Shown: in pieces, positions 34,286 through 46,379 of the stretch
How the letters are laid out: each line of letters opens with the position of its first letter
Numbering within the stretch: position 1 is the first letter of the stretch
Assembly (NCBI RefSeq): GCF_023856365.1
Contig: NC_064542.1
Span: 22,725,838-22,789,837, forward strand
From: Brienomyrus brachyistius
Lineage: Eukaryota > Chordata > Actinopteri > Osteoglossiformes > Mormyridae
Reading direction: 5' to 3'
DNA: 64,000 bases
Notes under the pieces: generated by a model
Databases searched by the model: none
Told to the model about the DNA's origin: nothing
What the model saw: the letters and a program-made list of their open reading frames with translations, nothing else
Translations under genes and position numbers: made by a program

Positions 34286-36180
34286 CTTTCTCTCTGCTAT
34301 AATGTTCTTTTTTTCTTGTGAGTGTGATCCTGGTGATCCTCGTCTCTCCGCTGGAGTCCCGCAGTTTCTGTTATACATGTGTTTAAATATATGAGCTGAG
34401 CTTTCCGGCCTGCAAAATAATCCTCCGAAGCCTTTAGCTACATGAGTATTAGCTATAATTATATTGTACTTTGCTAAAATTAAACTCGATCTGGTGAGGT
34501 GTAGCTGAGCACATGCTCTGAAATGAGGCAGAGGTTTAATCAACTTTCGGGGGACTGGAGTCACTGGATCCCAGTGTCTTTTCAGGTCCTTTTGATGAAT
34601 ATAAGGAGCTCTGTGCATGGTAAGCATGCAGAGCAGTGCCGTGATTCAGCTTGCCATTTTCACTGCTACTGGGGTCCACCCCCCTCCCCCACTGATTGCC
34701 CACCCCCTGCATGTCTCTACGCATTACTTGCCGGTGTTCCTACTCTCCGAGTCACGGGGTCCGCCACAGGACTATTGGGTAAACTGCTGCATTATGCATG
34801 AAATGCAGCTTCTTCTAATTGTTGTTCTCCTCACTTACCCACACCCAGTCCCCCCCCCCACCCCCCCCCCCCCCCCCGCCCTCACAGACACACAAACACA
34901 CCATAGTTTTGGCGCAGCTGCCCTTAATTTCATCTCTCAAGTTTAATACCACCTCTGTTGATAATAGCTTGCAGGAAATAGCTCTTAATAGTACTGCAAA
35001 TGTACAGAATGCGCACCATAACCCTGTACCAAAATAAAAGGGGAATTCACTGCCAGTTTCCAGTGTGGCGTGTTAACTGGGAGTTTAAGTATTTCCCTCA
35101 GTTAATGGTACACGCCCGGTCACCTGGAATTCCCGCAGCTGGTGGTTATGGCATGATTCATTGCAGTGCAGTGGGATACCCACCCACCCCGCCACCCACC
35201 CTGCTACCCACCCCCCCACCCAGCCCCCCACCCCAGCAGCGGGAAGGACAGGGGCAGCGTGTAGATGTCAAACGGGGCGAATGCCAGCAGGCCGAGTGAC
35301 GGGAACAGTCAGCTCTCAGACGGCGTGCTTAGCACAGGGTGCCATGTAAAATCAGAGCCGACAGCCGGGCCATACCAGCCCATCCCTGCCGCTCTCCATC
35401 TCCCCACCCTCATCTTTAAACATGCTCCTCTAAGCTCCCACACCCCCACAAGAGGAGGTTGCCCTTGAAGCTCTCCCCCTAACACTCCCTCATTTCTCAA
35501 TCCCGATCCACAAGTGCCAGTAAACATGATATATTGGATCTCATCTTAAAAACCGTGCTTCTGTTTTTTTTTTAGGTCACTTCCAAATTTGCGTTTCTCC
35601 TCGATGGTTTTTGGAAGCTTCCTTTGAGTTGTAGGGAAGCGTGCCAGTCAGATTCCCAGAAGACACCCTGTTTACTATACAGCATTGCCTCCCATCCAAT
35701 TTCCTCGCTGGAACCCTGAGCAGCTCGCACTTGAGCGTCGGCGTGATGATTGCCTGCGTTCACCTCGTGGCGTTCATCAAGCTCCATCGATAAATGCTTC
35801 AGAGGCTCCTCCGTGTGGCATGACGTACGAGGGCTGGGGGCATTCACCGTAGCTACACTGCGGCGTCTTCGCTTGCTGGGGCAGTCCTCCGAGACACCAG
35901 TGGGTGTCTGCAGGCATGGGAGACTTTATGTCCTTTATGGGCCTCTCTGGAAAACTCACTTCATTGCCCCCTCATGTAGTTGCTGTTTATGACCAACAGG
36001 GGGCCACACACAAATGGGTGGTTCCATTAGTAGTGAATACCACCACTGCACGCATGACAGAAAAAGCTGTGTAGTAGTCAACCCAGCCACTGCTGGTATA
36101 GCCCAATCTTTACCGTTAAGGTAAAGAAAAAGTGGGAATGGGAAGGTGGTGCAGGAGGAAGAGGGAGGAAGATCATTGGA
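34286..36180. other. noncoding DNA with C runs
   Basis: No gene. Runs of 10 C (34850-34859) and 17 C (34861-34877) are split by one A. A CCCACC-rich stretch lies at about 35178-35234. Frames of up to 178 codons here are proline-rich or composition-driven. Confidence 0.45.
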
Positions 36181-36181
36181 A

Positions 36182-37101
36182 CAGTGGTTCCCAACCACGG
36201 ACCGGTACCGGGCTGTGGAGCATTCTGGGCCGGGCCACGGCGAATGGATAACAGAGGCTGTTTTATTTTGGAATACATTAACATCTCTGGCTCATAGGTG
36301 GCGATAAGGAAACGCAAATCCCGCTATGGTGGACTCGCTTATAACGGAATATCGTCTATAACGGACGAGGACCACGGGTCCCGGCCGTGCACCTTTAAGA
36401 ACATGCAGAAAAAGCATCGGATATAGCGGACTCACATATAACGGAATTTCGCTTATAACAGACAAACAATTTGGTCCTCATGGTCACTTTTAGCTTGTAG
36501 TTTTGTTCGCTATAATGGACATGCAGTCTCCGCCTACAAGGCTTGTGATGTGCCGGTGATATCCAGCACTGATACGTAGTCGGGATTATTAATAGACACA
36601 CATCTGGTCAGGTAAAGTTGGATTGCTACATGTACAATATAATAGTCTATACCACAAGTGTGTCTGCTGGGGTGTGGCATGAGTAAATGGTGTCCTGTAG
36701 TTGTGTTCTGGGCTTACAGTGACTCTGGATACAACAGATTTTGGATATAAGGGACTGATTTGCCAGGCCCCTTGAAGTCCGTTATAACGGGATTTTACTG
36801 TAGTTAAATATTGCACACCTCATTATCTTTGCTGCGCGTCTCCGCTCCTTCCCCCAACCCGGCTTGTAAGAGGGAAGCAAGCTCTGGGCTCCCACTAATT
36901 CAGCAGGATGGTGAGTTCTATTTTTACGTACTTTTTATTTAGTTGTTTCTATACCGGTCCGTGAAAATATTGTTTTACATGACATTGGTGAAACGGTGAA
37001 AAAACGGTTGGGGACCCAGGGGGTCCTCCCCTTCCCCCGAGTCTGCGAAAATATTAACAGAATGAAACCGCTCCATGGTGGCGAAAAGGTTGGAATTACT
37101 G
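36182..37101 (+). mobile_element. hAT-like non-autonomous element with doubled right end
   Basis: The left end CAGTGGTTCCCAACCACGGA, followed by CCGGTACCGGGC, pairs with right-end sequence ACCGGTCCGTGAAAATATTG ... ACGGTTGGGGACCC near 36952-37016. A second, more diverged right end follows at about 37040-37101 (GTCTGCGAAAATATTAACAG ... AAAAGGTTGGAATTACTG). hAT-type ends of this kind are widespread in fish. There is no transposase frame. The doubled right end suggests two insertions or a partial tandem duplication. No clean 8-bp target duplication was found. Confidence 0.7.
36311..36802 (+). mobile_element. pogo/Tigger-like MITE nested in the hAT element
   Basis: The right end, in reverse complement, reads TACAGTAAAATCCCGTTATA followed by ACGGAC. 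The left end has CAAATCCCGCTATGGTGGAC. Inside are several TATAACGGA words (CGCTTATAACGGAAT, CACATATAACGGAATTTCGC, GTCCGTTATAACGGG). This matches the style of pogo/Tigger-type TIRs (CAGTA...TATAACGGA). It splits the hAT ends, so it is likely the younger insertion, although the left TIR is the more decayed. Confidence 0.6.
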
Positions 37102-39120
37102 TAGAAGATCAGAAGATTCGATTCATGCACTAACATCGAGCAGAAGCTGGTCTGTCTTCATGATTATAGGCCACCCCATTCCCCCTAACCGATTAGCTGC
37201 ATGACTCCTCCTCAGAGACATGGAAATACAGACAGCTGCCTCTCCATTGTTTGTTTAGCATGTCGAGGAAGAAGGAACAACTTTTTATATCCACTTGCAC
37301 TTTTCAAAGCAAGGCGAGTTTTTTTTTAGTGTGTTGTCAACGAACAAGTACCATAATTAAGTACACGACTGATGGCCTTGCTGCGGAACCATCACTTACA
37401 AACTTTTCTCTCTTCTGTGGATATTTTTCACGTTAAAAACCAATCCTGTTGCCCTAGGCAACAGTGGGCACAGAGCCTAACTAGCTAACTGATCCACATT
37501 CATCAGGAATTGTTCGGGCTCTGCTCAGCAAGAAACCGAAAATGCAGCATCCACCTTATCTGCTTCGGGGAGATCTGAGTCAGTTTTCCTCACTGAGACT
37601 CACTGAAAGTCCCTTTCATAATGTAACGGATTGGCACATGAAAGATGCCGGCACCTAAAGACGTCAGCCTACAACTATTTAACCAGGACCTGGATTTTCG
37701 TGGAAGTCTTTAGCTTTGGGCTGTTGAGCACACAGGGGGCATTACAGAGTACAGCTTCTGCATGCCTTGAGCTGCATGCCTTTGGACAACAGGAGGAAGC
37801 CATAGTGCTCAGAGGAAACTCACATATGATGCAAAATCAAAACACAGATCTGGACGTATTAAGCAACAATCCTCCCCACTTCAGGGGGACCATGCTTTCT
37901 GTGATTCCAGTAGTAACTTTGCTGTTGTATCTACAGGTACATGTAGTGCTTCTGCAAAGTACTTACTCGAAAGTCTCAAGCAGTCAAAGAAAATGAGACT
38001 TAACTGATCTTTATGTTGGGGTAAAATTATGACGTGTGAGCTAGCCTAGCCATTTCAAAACCACTGCAAAATCAGACTATCCAATATAACCCTGTAGTTG
38101 TTGAGTCACTAGTATACTATGTTTGGCTACTCTATAATTTATAAATTTTGTAAGTTAACTACTTGAGTTGATTTTTAGCCAAGACCTGGAATGATTAGGG
38201 GCCCCCTTGGGGGAAATTTGGGAACCAAAGTTGTATCTAGTCATCCAGTAAGACATCGGGAACACGATGTATCCGGAAAAATTGCTTTAAATCTTTTGTT
38301 TGGCTTTTGCATAGTACTGCACATCCATATATGATGCGTATATATATATCAATATTTTTTGTCCGAGATGGTATAAACGAGATGTATTTGAAACTCCAAA
38401 TGCTGACATTTCTGTGAGAGGGCCTCTGGATCTAAGGACATTCGGTGGGGTATGATTAGGATGCGGCTATAGCTTTTGATCAGGGGAGGAAGTGGCTGTT
38501 AGCTGAGGCCCTGCCTTCTTTTGGAAAGGAGGACCTTTGGTGGTGATGAAACCTCTCGGCCATTCCATCTCCGCGGCTACATTCCCTTTGATGGGTCGCT
38601 CCTTTGAAGAATGGCGTCACTTTAGAAAGCCGTGCTAATTATGCTACATTGCACTTACAAGATTCTCCTCAACTTGTTTGCATCTGAATAGGATCCTTTA
38701 GAATTATTTACAGTCATCAGGTCATTTTTAAAGTACTTTTCCTGTCTGAGAAGCTTTGAACTGGATTCACGTGACACTTGCTTAATGTTCTTTCAAAAGC
38801 CCCGAGTGTTAAAGGTGGCTGACCTGTTACTTTTTTCAATCACAAATTAAATTCACCTTTAGGGATTTAATGAGTCCCCAAGGCAAGAAGAACAAAGACC
38901 TAAAATCCCAAATTTGCTGTGTCAATTGTATAGTGAACCATAAACCCACTAGAAATACAGACATGAACTATTCTCTGCATTACACTACACAGACACTATG
39001 AAAGCAATTATAAATGGATTCTGAGGGTACATATCCACAAAATCACAACCATGAAATCATTCTCATTTTAAAAGTGATTTTTAAGCATGTTCTTATAGGT
39101 CTTTCCTTTGGCTTATCAGA
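37102..39120. other. noncoding DNA
   Basis: No gene supported. A 121-codon frame at 37631-37996 has no recognisable domain. AT-rich, with a few TA words near 38340. Confidence 0.4.
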
Positions 39121-39124
39121 TATA

Positions 39125-39265
39125 CTATCAGATCTGATAGATGTTAAAGTATGGGGTGAACTACCATCAGATCTTCTGGACGTTAATATAAAAGTGTGAC
39201 CAACCATCAGATCTGATAGATGGTAAGGTATGGGGTCAACTACTATCAGATCTTCTGGATCATTC
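39125..39265 (+). repeat. alternating 39-40-bp dimeric repeat
   Basis: Four units start their ATCAGATCT core at 39127, 39166, 39206 and 39245. Units 1 and 3 continue GATAGATG; units 2 and 4 continue TCTGGA. The present dimer is thus 79 bp. The first core is the perfect 16-bp palindrome CTATCAGATCTGATAG at 39125-39140. Confidence 0.88.
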
Positions 39266-40555
39266 CATATTCTTTGAGGAAATCACCTGAATGTTTTTCA
39301 GTGTTCCTTCACTTTCGTTCAGCTACGCCTCTTCCTCCTGCACCACTTTGCCATTCTTACTTTTCCTGAAGGATGATCTGAGCTGTGTAATTAGCACTCC
39401 GCCGTGCTCCGTGCCCATTTCCGAGGCTGAGATGGTGCTCTGCATGCAAGGTGCACGCTTATTACACAAAATACATTACTGCAATCAACTACCAATGACT
39501 TCCCAAGATCAATTTCTCAAATAATGAGGGGGAGGGCATTTTAATTTAGCTTGGGAAATTGAATTCTGCCAAAGATATCTCGTGGATTATATTGATGCTG
39601 AAGTAGATTGGAAAGCACTATTACGACTTCTAATGATGACATACACGATTTTTTTTTTTCTCCGTTGTTTTCGTACTATTTTTAATATCATAATAAGATG
39701 GAGTCTCTGTGTTGGGGATTTCTGAGCATCATTTAATAATTAATGAAGTCTGGCTGGAAGCGGAGGCCTATGTCTGTGGATGTACTTGGCTGACCAGCTA
39801 CAGACGCAGAGCTGCTATTCAGGGACGCGATTTCCCAGTGATCAGGACCGTTTTAACATTTAGGACCTCATTTATTTACAGTACATTTTTTATCCATTTG
39901 GCTTCATCCTGCTACCCTGCTAGGAATATGTGTGCTGAAGGGGCATCTCAGTCATCAGGAGCAAAGCAGACTGTCTCTCGGAAGCAAATGTCAGTCCTGT
40001 TCCAGGCAGCTAAAGTTGGGCCTGACCCAACCTGGCCCGTCATTCCCAACCGGAGAAGGAGCCCGATGATTTATCGCTCTCTTCAAGCAGGTGTTTTCTC
40101 TTCTGCTCCCTCACAAGCCCCCAGGGTACCAGTGTGGCGCAGAGCGTTGAGCGGAAGCAGGGATCGGTCCTGATGGAAGAGAGCGAGGTACGATGTGCTC
40201 GATGGGACGGACCGGGCCTGCTCTAATGAAACACGGTCTCATGAGCGGTCGGAAGAGCAGGGCAGGAGCGCGTCCATGGCGACGGGAACAGGAAGGCGGT
40301 TTGGCGGGTGTGCGGCGTGGCTGGAAGGAGCTGAAAGCACGCTGCACTATAATCACACACCTGGTTCCAAATATAGCACTACTGGTGGCCAGGAATGACT
40401 ATTAAATGTAACGGTGAAGTAGTGATTTGTAACTCTCATGGTATCCAGCACAATGAACAAGAGCCCTTCTGCTAATATGATGCTTCGGATACAAAGCACG
40501 TTTTTGAAGATAATGCTGTGCAGATTTACAAGTTTGAGAGTTAGCATTTGAATAG
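39266..40555. other. noncoding DNA
   Basis: No gene supported. The 154-codon frame at 39709-40173 and its neighbours overlap on both strands without a recognisable domain. Confidence 0.4.
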
Positions 40556-40564
40556 ACATACATG

Positions 40565-40650
<86 letters not shown>
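40556..40650. repeat. compound (CATA)n-(CA)n-(TA)n microsatellite
   Basis: CATA units are followed by about 13 CA units (from 40580) and about 20 TA units (to 40646). The order suggests stepwise growth from CATA. Frames of 98-101 codons across it are products of the repeat. Confidence 0.97.
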
Positions 40651-42639
40651 AACTCTTGAACATGACCTCTTCTGCTGGAGCAAGAACTTTTGTGTGGGGC
40701 CCTTCAATGAACAGTACTCGTAAGAGCTGTATTATATATTTATTACTTTGATTGCCCATACAAAAGTTCACATTCTGCCATGAAGTTTGGCGGGCTCTCT
40801 GAGTGCTTTGCTAATTAGCGTAGCCGCTCTCAAGCTCTGTACTCCCACAATGCAGAGCAATTAGCGTCCTGGCATCCGCTAGGCCCTACCTCTCCATTCC
40901 CACAGCTTTACAGAGCAAATTCAATAACGGGGGAGTGAATTATTTTTAACAGTACGCACTTATAAAAATTGTAGCCATTTATCAGATTAATGTCAGCCGC
41001 GGCGATTGGCCAGCACCTCACGGCATTCTCCATCGTCTGGGAAGTGGATGTTTTCCATGGTGTGCTGTGATGTTCTGGAATGATCTGCACTGAAGGGAAC
41101 TAGTTGCATTTCTTTTCCTGCAGGCTAGTTGAGTTCGGAAATGGGTACAAGGCAGAGGCAGAACTGGGTAGGATTTGAACTGTGATACTGCTGAAACATG
41201 TGCTCCCTCCTGCTGGTAGGGGGCGCTGTTGTGAGCTTTTGCTCTGGTCTGGAAGGTGCTCTTGCTTAATGAGCCATCATGCCTGCACCTTTCTCCCATC
41301 TCCCACAGGCTGATCCTCGGGGGTGCGGTGAAGCTCATGTTCACTGAACAAACCGCGTCGTATAACTTAAGAGCCCATAACCATATGAAACACCCACGAC
41401 GATGAGGCAGATGGGATGAGCTCGGGGCCATCGGTAAAGTAAGTGAGCGGGGCGCAGTAACTCCTCTCGCCGCCGGACCGACGGCAGCCTCCACGGCATG
41501 GCCGACGCACCACTGCGCACTGGGCAAAGCGTTCGGGCTCCGGCGCATATTATCGGCGAAGCATCTTAAGCCGAAGTGACTCTATCAAGCCACAAAAGGG
41601 CATTTAAACGCCTAACATGACACGCTGGAAGGAAACAAATGCTGAGTGAGATAAAAGGCATGGCAAACTGGCAAGTGAAACCAGGAAGTTGACCTTCCTG
41701 AAAAGCTGCATAACTGGCAAGAAACATAAACGAAGGATACAGCAGTCGCCAGTGACGATTCCCTGACGGAGAGATTAACATTGTGTACATAAGGACATGA
41801 GGCAGACAGGGGGGAATGTGTACCCCCGATATTTAATATGGATTCATTTCAGTTATGCCCCCCCCTCTCCCCAACCTCATTGTATAAACAAATACGTTAA
41901 TCAGCCAGTATGCCAAAGCTATGAAGCCCAGCTGGTCACCTGGTCGGAATTTAAATGGGGTCAATGGGGCTGCAGCTTTGGGAGGCGTGTGCAGGAGATC
42001 TCTGGTTCTGGTTTTGTTCAGCACGATTGTTTCACTGGTTCTGTTCACTTCTCCCTTTTGTAATGGTCTCCTTTTTGGCCTAAAACCCGCTGTCCTGTGC
42101 CTCTGCTACACACCAACTCAACTCCATACTGACACCCAGACAGGCTGCCTCTCTGACCCTCACACGCCTCCTCGGAAGCGTCCGCTGTCCACCCTCTGCC
42201 TCCTTTCGGTCCACATAACGCGCTCAGAGAAGATCAGCATTCGCTCGAATCCACCCCCGGGCCCGTAGGTGCCGGCTGACAGCAGACATTACCGCACGCA
42301 GATGGGATTGAGGGGAGGCTGCCTGTCTCAGCCACCGTGCCCAACATGGCCAGTTCCTCCATTCTGTGGGTGTCTGAGCCCAGATGGGTAACATTGCACA
42401 TTTCAAACAGAACCCGGGCCCTATCCATAAGATCCGTCCGGATCAGGCTGGCGGAAAGCGGCCCTTAAAACGATATGATTGAACTGTCGCTCATACTGTA
42501 TGTGAAGCTGTTGCTAATTGATACTTTTTCAAGCCAGCTTGTCTGCTTTGGCAAGATCCCGTGTTAAGCCTTTAGGAGCAGCTGTGTGGCAAACGGTAAT
42601 TTAAAAGCCCAAGTGAGTCGAATATGTCTACAGTACGCC
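40651..42639. other. noncoding DNA, with one doubtful SINE relic
   Basis: No gene supported. At 41090-41215, the reverse complement has CAGTTCAAATCCTACCCAG, a possible B-box of a decayed minus-strand SINE. The part at 40800-41040 is repeat-free with GCTAATTAGCG and GGCGATTGGCC motifs. A 176-codon minus-strand frame at 41018-41548 has no recognisable domain. Confidence 0.4.
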
Positions 42640-43324
42640 ACATTTTAAATTTACATTTACAAGTGCGTTTATTCGCGCGGCTGGTCCTTTCGTCCAGAAA
42701 GGTCAAGAGCCACAGGGAGAGTAAGTGGATGAGGAGGAGATGGCGGAGGTCACAGACGTGGTAACAGAGAGTGTAAGTGCCATCAATTAAGTGCAGTCTT
42801 ATGCCACTTAGTGCATTAAACAGTATAACACTCTGACATGATACTAAAGTTATAGACAGACATCTATATTACCCATAGTGTATTGTGACCTATTGCTAGT
42901 TTGACTTAGACGTTGGATTCTGTTTCTGCTATACTTCCATCCAGGTTTTGTTATTGATGTCTATGTTGTTTGATGATGCTTAGCTTGGATTCCGTCTTTG
43001 GTAATGATATATTAAATTATCATGGATCACTCTGCAACTAGACCTCTATGATTCATTACATCGGTATAGTCTAAGGCAACATAATGGTTCAGGGGATATA
43101 CTATAAGCTCCGCCCTCAGTGCTCTGGGTTTGGTTCTTGTCCTGGTTATTTGTCTTGGTTATATGGGTGTTCTTCAGCAATCCACTATCCTCCAGCAGCT
43201 TAGAGACATGCCAATAGCCCAAACGGTATCTCTGGAATGGCCATGCTAACCACGCGTGGCAGACTGGTATGCAGTGTAGGGGGTTTCACTTTGATGTTAC
43301 ACTGTACTCAATAGAAGTAATAGA
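42640..43324. other. noncoding DNA with a weak SINE/LINE-type end
   Basis: AATTTACATTTACAAGTGCG then TTTATTCGCGCGGCTGGTCC resembles, poorly, the reverse-complement SINE/L2 tail at 22190. The rest holds no gene or recognised repeat. Confidence 0.3.
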
Positions 43325-43470
43325 CATCAAAGTCAAGTTCATTGTCGTTGTGCACACATACAACAAAATGAGGTGGTAAGCACTCTAAGTGCAAGCATCA
43401 TGTACAGCAATGGTATTAAAATAGACAGTAGAATGAAATACATAACAATACAAAGTACTGCGACAATTAG
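43325..43470 (-). mobile_element. LINE 3' end fragment
   Basis: CAAAGTCAAGTTCATTGTCG followed by TTGTGCACACATACAACAAA is like the reverse-complement LINE tails at 14637 and 30284 and the usual fish L2-type 3' UTR. There is no coding part. Confidence 0.5.
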
Positions 43471-44967
43471 TTTCCTTAGTAAGGTGAAAGGGTTGTGTAT
43501 CTATTTATACCAGGAGTTTGATAGGATGCAAAAGCCTGCAGTGTTTCTACTGAAAGAGCACATGGGTCCTTGTGTGGAGTTCAGCAAACAATCTCCGCGT
43601 TTTCTGATTCTGCCCTGCATCTTGCTCCTGTACCCCGATGACCAGGTGCTCCATCATCACTGTTAGAACATCACCCTCGTGTGTGAAAGTGCCTCATTGT
43701 TCCCGTCATTAAGTGGCAGAGGCAGCAAACTCTCAACCTCTAATTGATTCTACTGTTTTACATCGTAGTAAATGAGGAGCAAAGGCCTGCTATTATTCCC
43801 CTTGCTAATGACACAGAAGGCACTTTAATCTCATTCATTACCTGGACCAAATGTCTGGCAACAGCTGACAGCATGAGCTTCTTTCTTCTGTCTCCGAAGT
43901 CCCGTCCAGCGAGAAGGTAAATGGTAATAATTGCGACTTTTGGCTCCCTTCGGCTCGCAAGCTCTCTCCCACTCGTGCTTCAAAACCCATTTCTTCTACA
44001 AAAACACCTGGGGAATCCCGGGGATTGGCGAGCCGGACATGCCAGGCTCAGCAGGAGGGTCTGCTTCATGGACAGATCGAGAATCATAACTCTTCAGGTG
44101 GCACGGATGCAAGAGGAGAAAACGGTCAGATCTTATGGAGCAAAGCACTCTTTGGATGTGATAAATCGGGCTTATGTTTCTTCGCTTCCATAAAAGCACT
44201 TACGGTTGGTATAACCTGTTCAATCAGGTATAATAACACACAGCCTTTTCATTAATCTGGTACCAAAGTATGGAAGGGTAGGTAAAAAGGGGGTTTTGGG
44301 AGAGCTTCAGCTGCCGTACTGAGATGAGAACTTCCATGAAGCTGTCTATGAAGCCATCTACATTGCTCTAACGAGGCCGAGATCATGTCTGAGATCATGG
44401 CTCCGATCAGCGCTTCATCTTCATCACAAAAAAGGCACGTGGAATGCATGTAAGCCGTGAAAGAGACCTTTTTCTACGCATCCGTCACTCGACGGTACAT
44501 GCCTAAGGCGAAATCTATTACATTTGATGACCAACGAAACAGAGAGCGATATTCCGCACCGCTAATGCTAATATAAACAGCCCCCGGCAGGGACACATGG
44601 AAGGCTGCGGCAGAGTGGTGAGTGGGAGCAGAGCCCGTGCACCGCGCTCACCGGGGCCTGGAACGGCAGGAAGGGACCCTTTGAAGACTCGCCTCTGTCT
44701 TACTGCCGCTTATTCCCCACGCTTCACACACCCATTATGCTGAAAGGGGGCCTGACAGCGGATTGCAGGCTCACACTTTAATTTCAGGCCTGGTTTATTT
44801 TTATTCAGACTCCTCTGCCACTCTCTCTTATAGCAGACACAGATCCGTTCTGCCTACGGGGCCAACAGGGGCAGCGTAGGAGGTACACACAGCGTCGTAT
44901 GGAAAACGACGGCTCCAGCCCCGGTGCGTGGGCATCTAGCAGGAACAATGGGGGCCCGTAGAAAAGA

Positions 44968-44968
<1 letters not shown>
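43471..44968. other. noncoding DNA
   Basis: No gene supported. The CpG-containing block at about 44460-44600 is repeat-free. Confidence 0.4.
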
Positions 44969-45040
<72 letters not shown>

Positions 45041-45054
45041 CAGAAGGGTGGGTG

Positions 45055-45125
<71 letters not shown>

Positions 45126-45127
45126 TA

Positions 45128-45202
<75 letters not shown>

Positions 45203-45208
45203 CGTAGG

Positions 45209-45292
<84 letters not shown>

Positions 45293-45307
45293 AGGGTGGG
45301 TGGATGT

Positions 45308-45393
<86 letters not shown>
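44969..45393. repeat. (GATA)n array
   Basis: About 425 bp of GATA units. Two matching interruptions, GAAGGGTGGGTGG at 45043 and 45291, are 248 bp (62 units) apart, so a large block has been duplicated. Minus-strand frames of 206 and 207 codons (Ser-Ile-Tyr-Leu repeats) are products of the array. Confidence 0.98.
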
Positions 45394-46314
45394 GTCAATG
45401 GACAGTAGCGATAAATAATAAATGACAATGAACAATGCAGAGAATGTCAAGAAAAGTTTGGCATGGAATTTCATAATAATGGCTCAGAAGCAAGCAGCAT
45501 TGCACAGTGTGCTGGGGTATCAGGAAGGGAGATCAGACACAGCTTAAATGGTTTAACTGCAGAGCACAACATGCAGATTATCCTCAGAAGAGGCTGAAAA
45601 AAATGCGTTTAAAACTAGACTCTGGCTGGAACTGTACCAGCACACAGCGTCACAGTCTGACTTCACGTTTGTTAGCATCGTTAGATGGTGACGATCTCGC
45701 AGGGACAGGAGCAGGGCTTGGGAGGGGAACATCCTACTCACAGCCCATCTGCCGCGCTCAGCGTAACGTACACTTTGTAGCAACACAGAAGGGAACGCAT
45801 CGTTAGCGCGACATTACAGGTTTGCGGTATCCCACCACATTCTCCTATGAGTTCTTCTGGCGTTTCGGAAGTGGGGAACTGCGTTGTTTATGGATGAGAT
45901 ACTGCTTCGTCGCGCTTGCTGATTTCCTGATGTCCTCTCTGAGAATGTGTTAGTGCTGGAGAGACGGGGGTTTGGGGGAGGCTCCATGGGTTACTTTCCA
46001 TTTTTTACAAAAAACAGAGGTAACAGTTTGGCACATTGCTCACAGTTTACCTTCACATTCCTGCCTTTGTTTTGGTGGCAGTCAAACCCCTACTTCTATT
46101 GGCAGGGATTCCATCAACAGCCGCTGCACACGCCACGGAAGTTTTATTAAATAAACTCCTTTTCACAAGCCTGCTGCCCTTGTTTTATTCCCAGAGAGAG
46201 GTAGAGATTAATTAGCAAATATTCACAGGTTGCCATAGAAGGAGCATGAAGAAATCATGCTGGCGTGTATCAGACCATTTAGCAGATGTTCAGCTTCATC
46301 GTTGACATAAATAT
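45394..46314. other. noncoding DNA
   Basis: No gene supported; overlapping frames of 60-99 codons on both strands. The part from about 46140 is AT-rich with GATTAATTAGC. Confidence 0.4.
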
Positions 46315-46379
46315 TCAAAGGCACCTCCGCTGCCTTTGATTTGTTCAGAGTTTATTGATCAGAAGTGTGAGCCTTTGAA
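46315..46379. promoter_or_regulatory. possible TCF/LEF site cluster
   Basis: TCAAAGGCA (46315-46323) and TGCCTTTGA (46331-46339) form a perfect 9-bp inverted repeat with a 7-bp spacer. A third CCTTTGAA lies at 46372-46379. All hold the TCF/LEF core CTTTG(A/T)(A/T). The surrounding 200 bp are AT-rich and repeat-free. Site function is inference. Confidence 0.25.

Noticed and set aside
41018..41548. 176-codon minus-strand frame
   Set aside because: No recognisable domain; it includes a possible SINE relic and CpG-rich noncoding sequence.
44805..45474. Minus-strand frames of 206 and 207 codons, the longest in the window
   Set aside because: They are translations of the (GATA)n array (Ser-Ile-Tyr-Leu repeats) and have no gene context.
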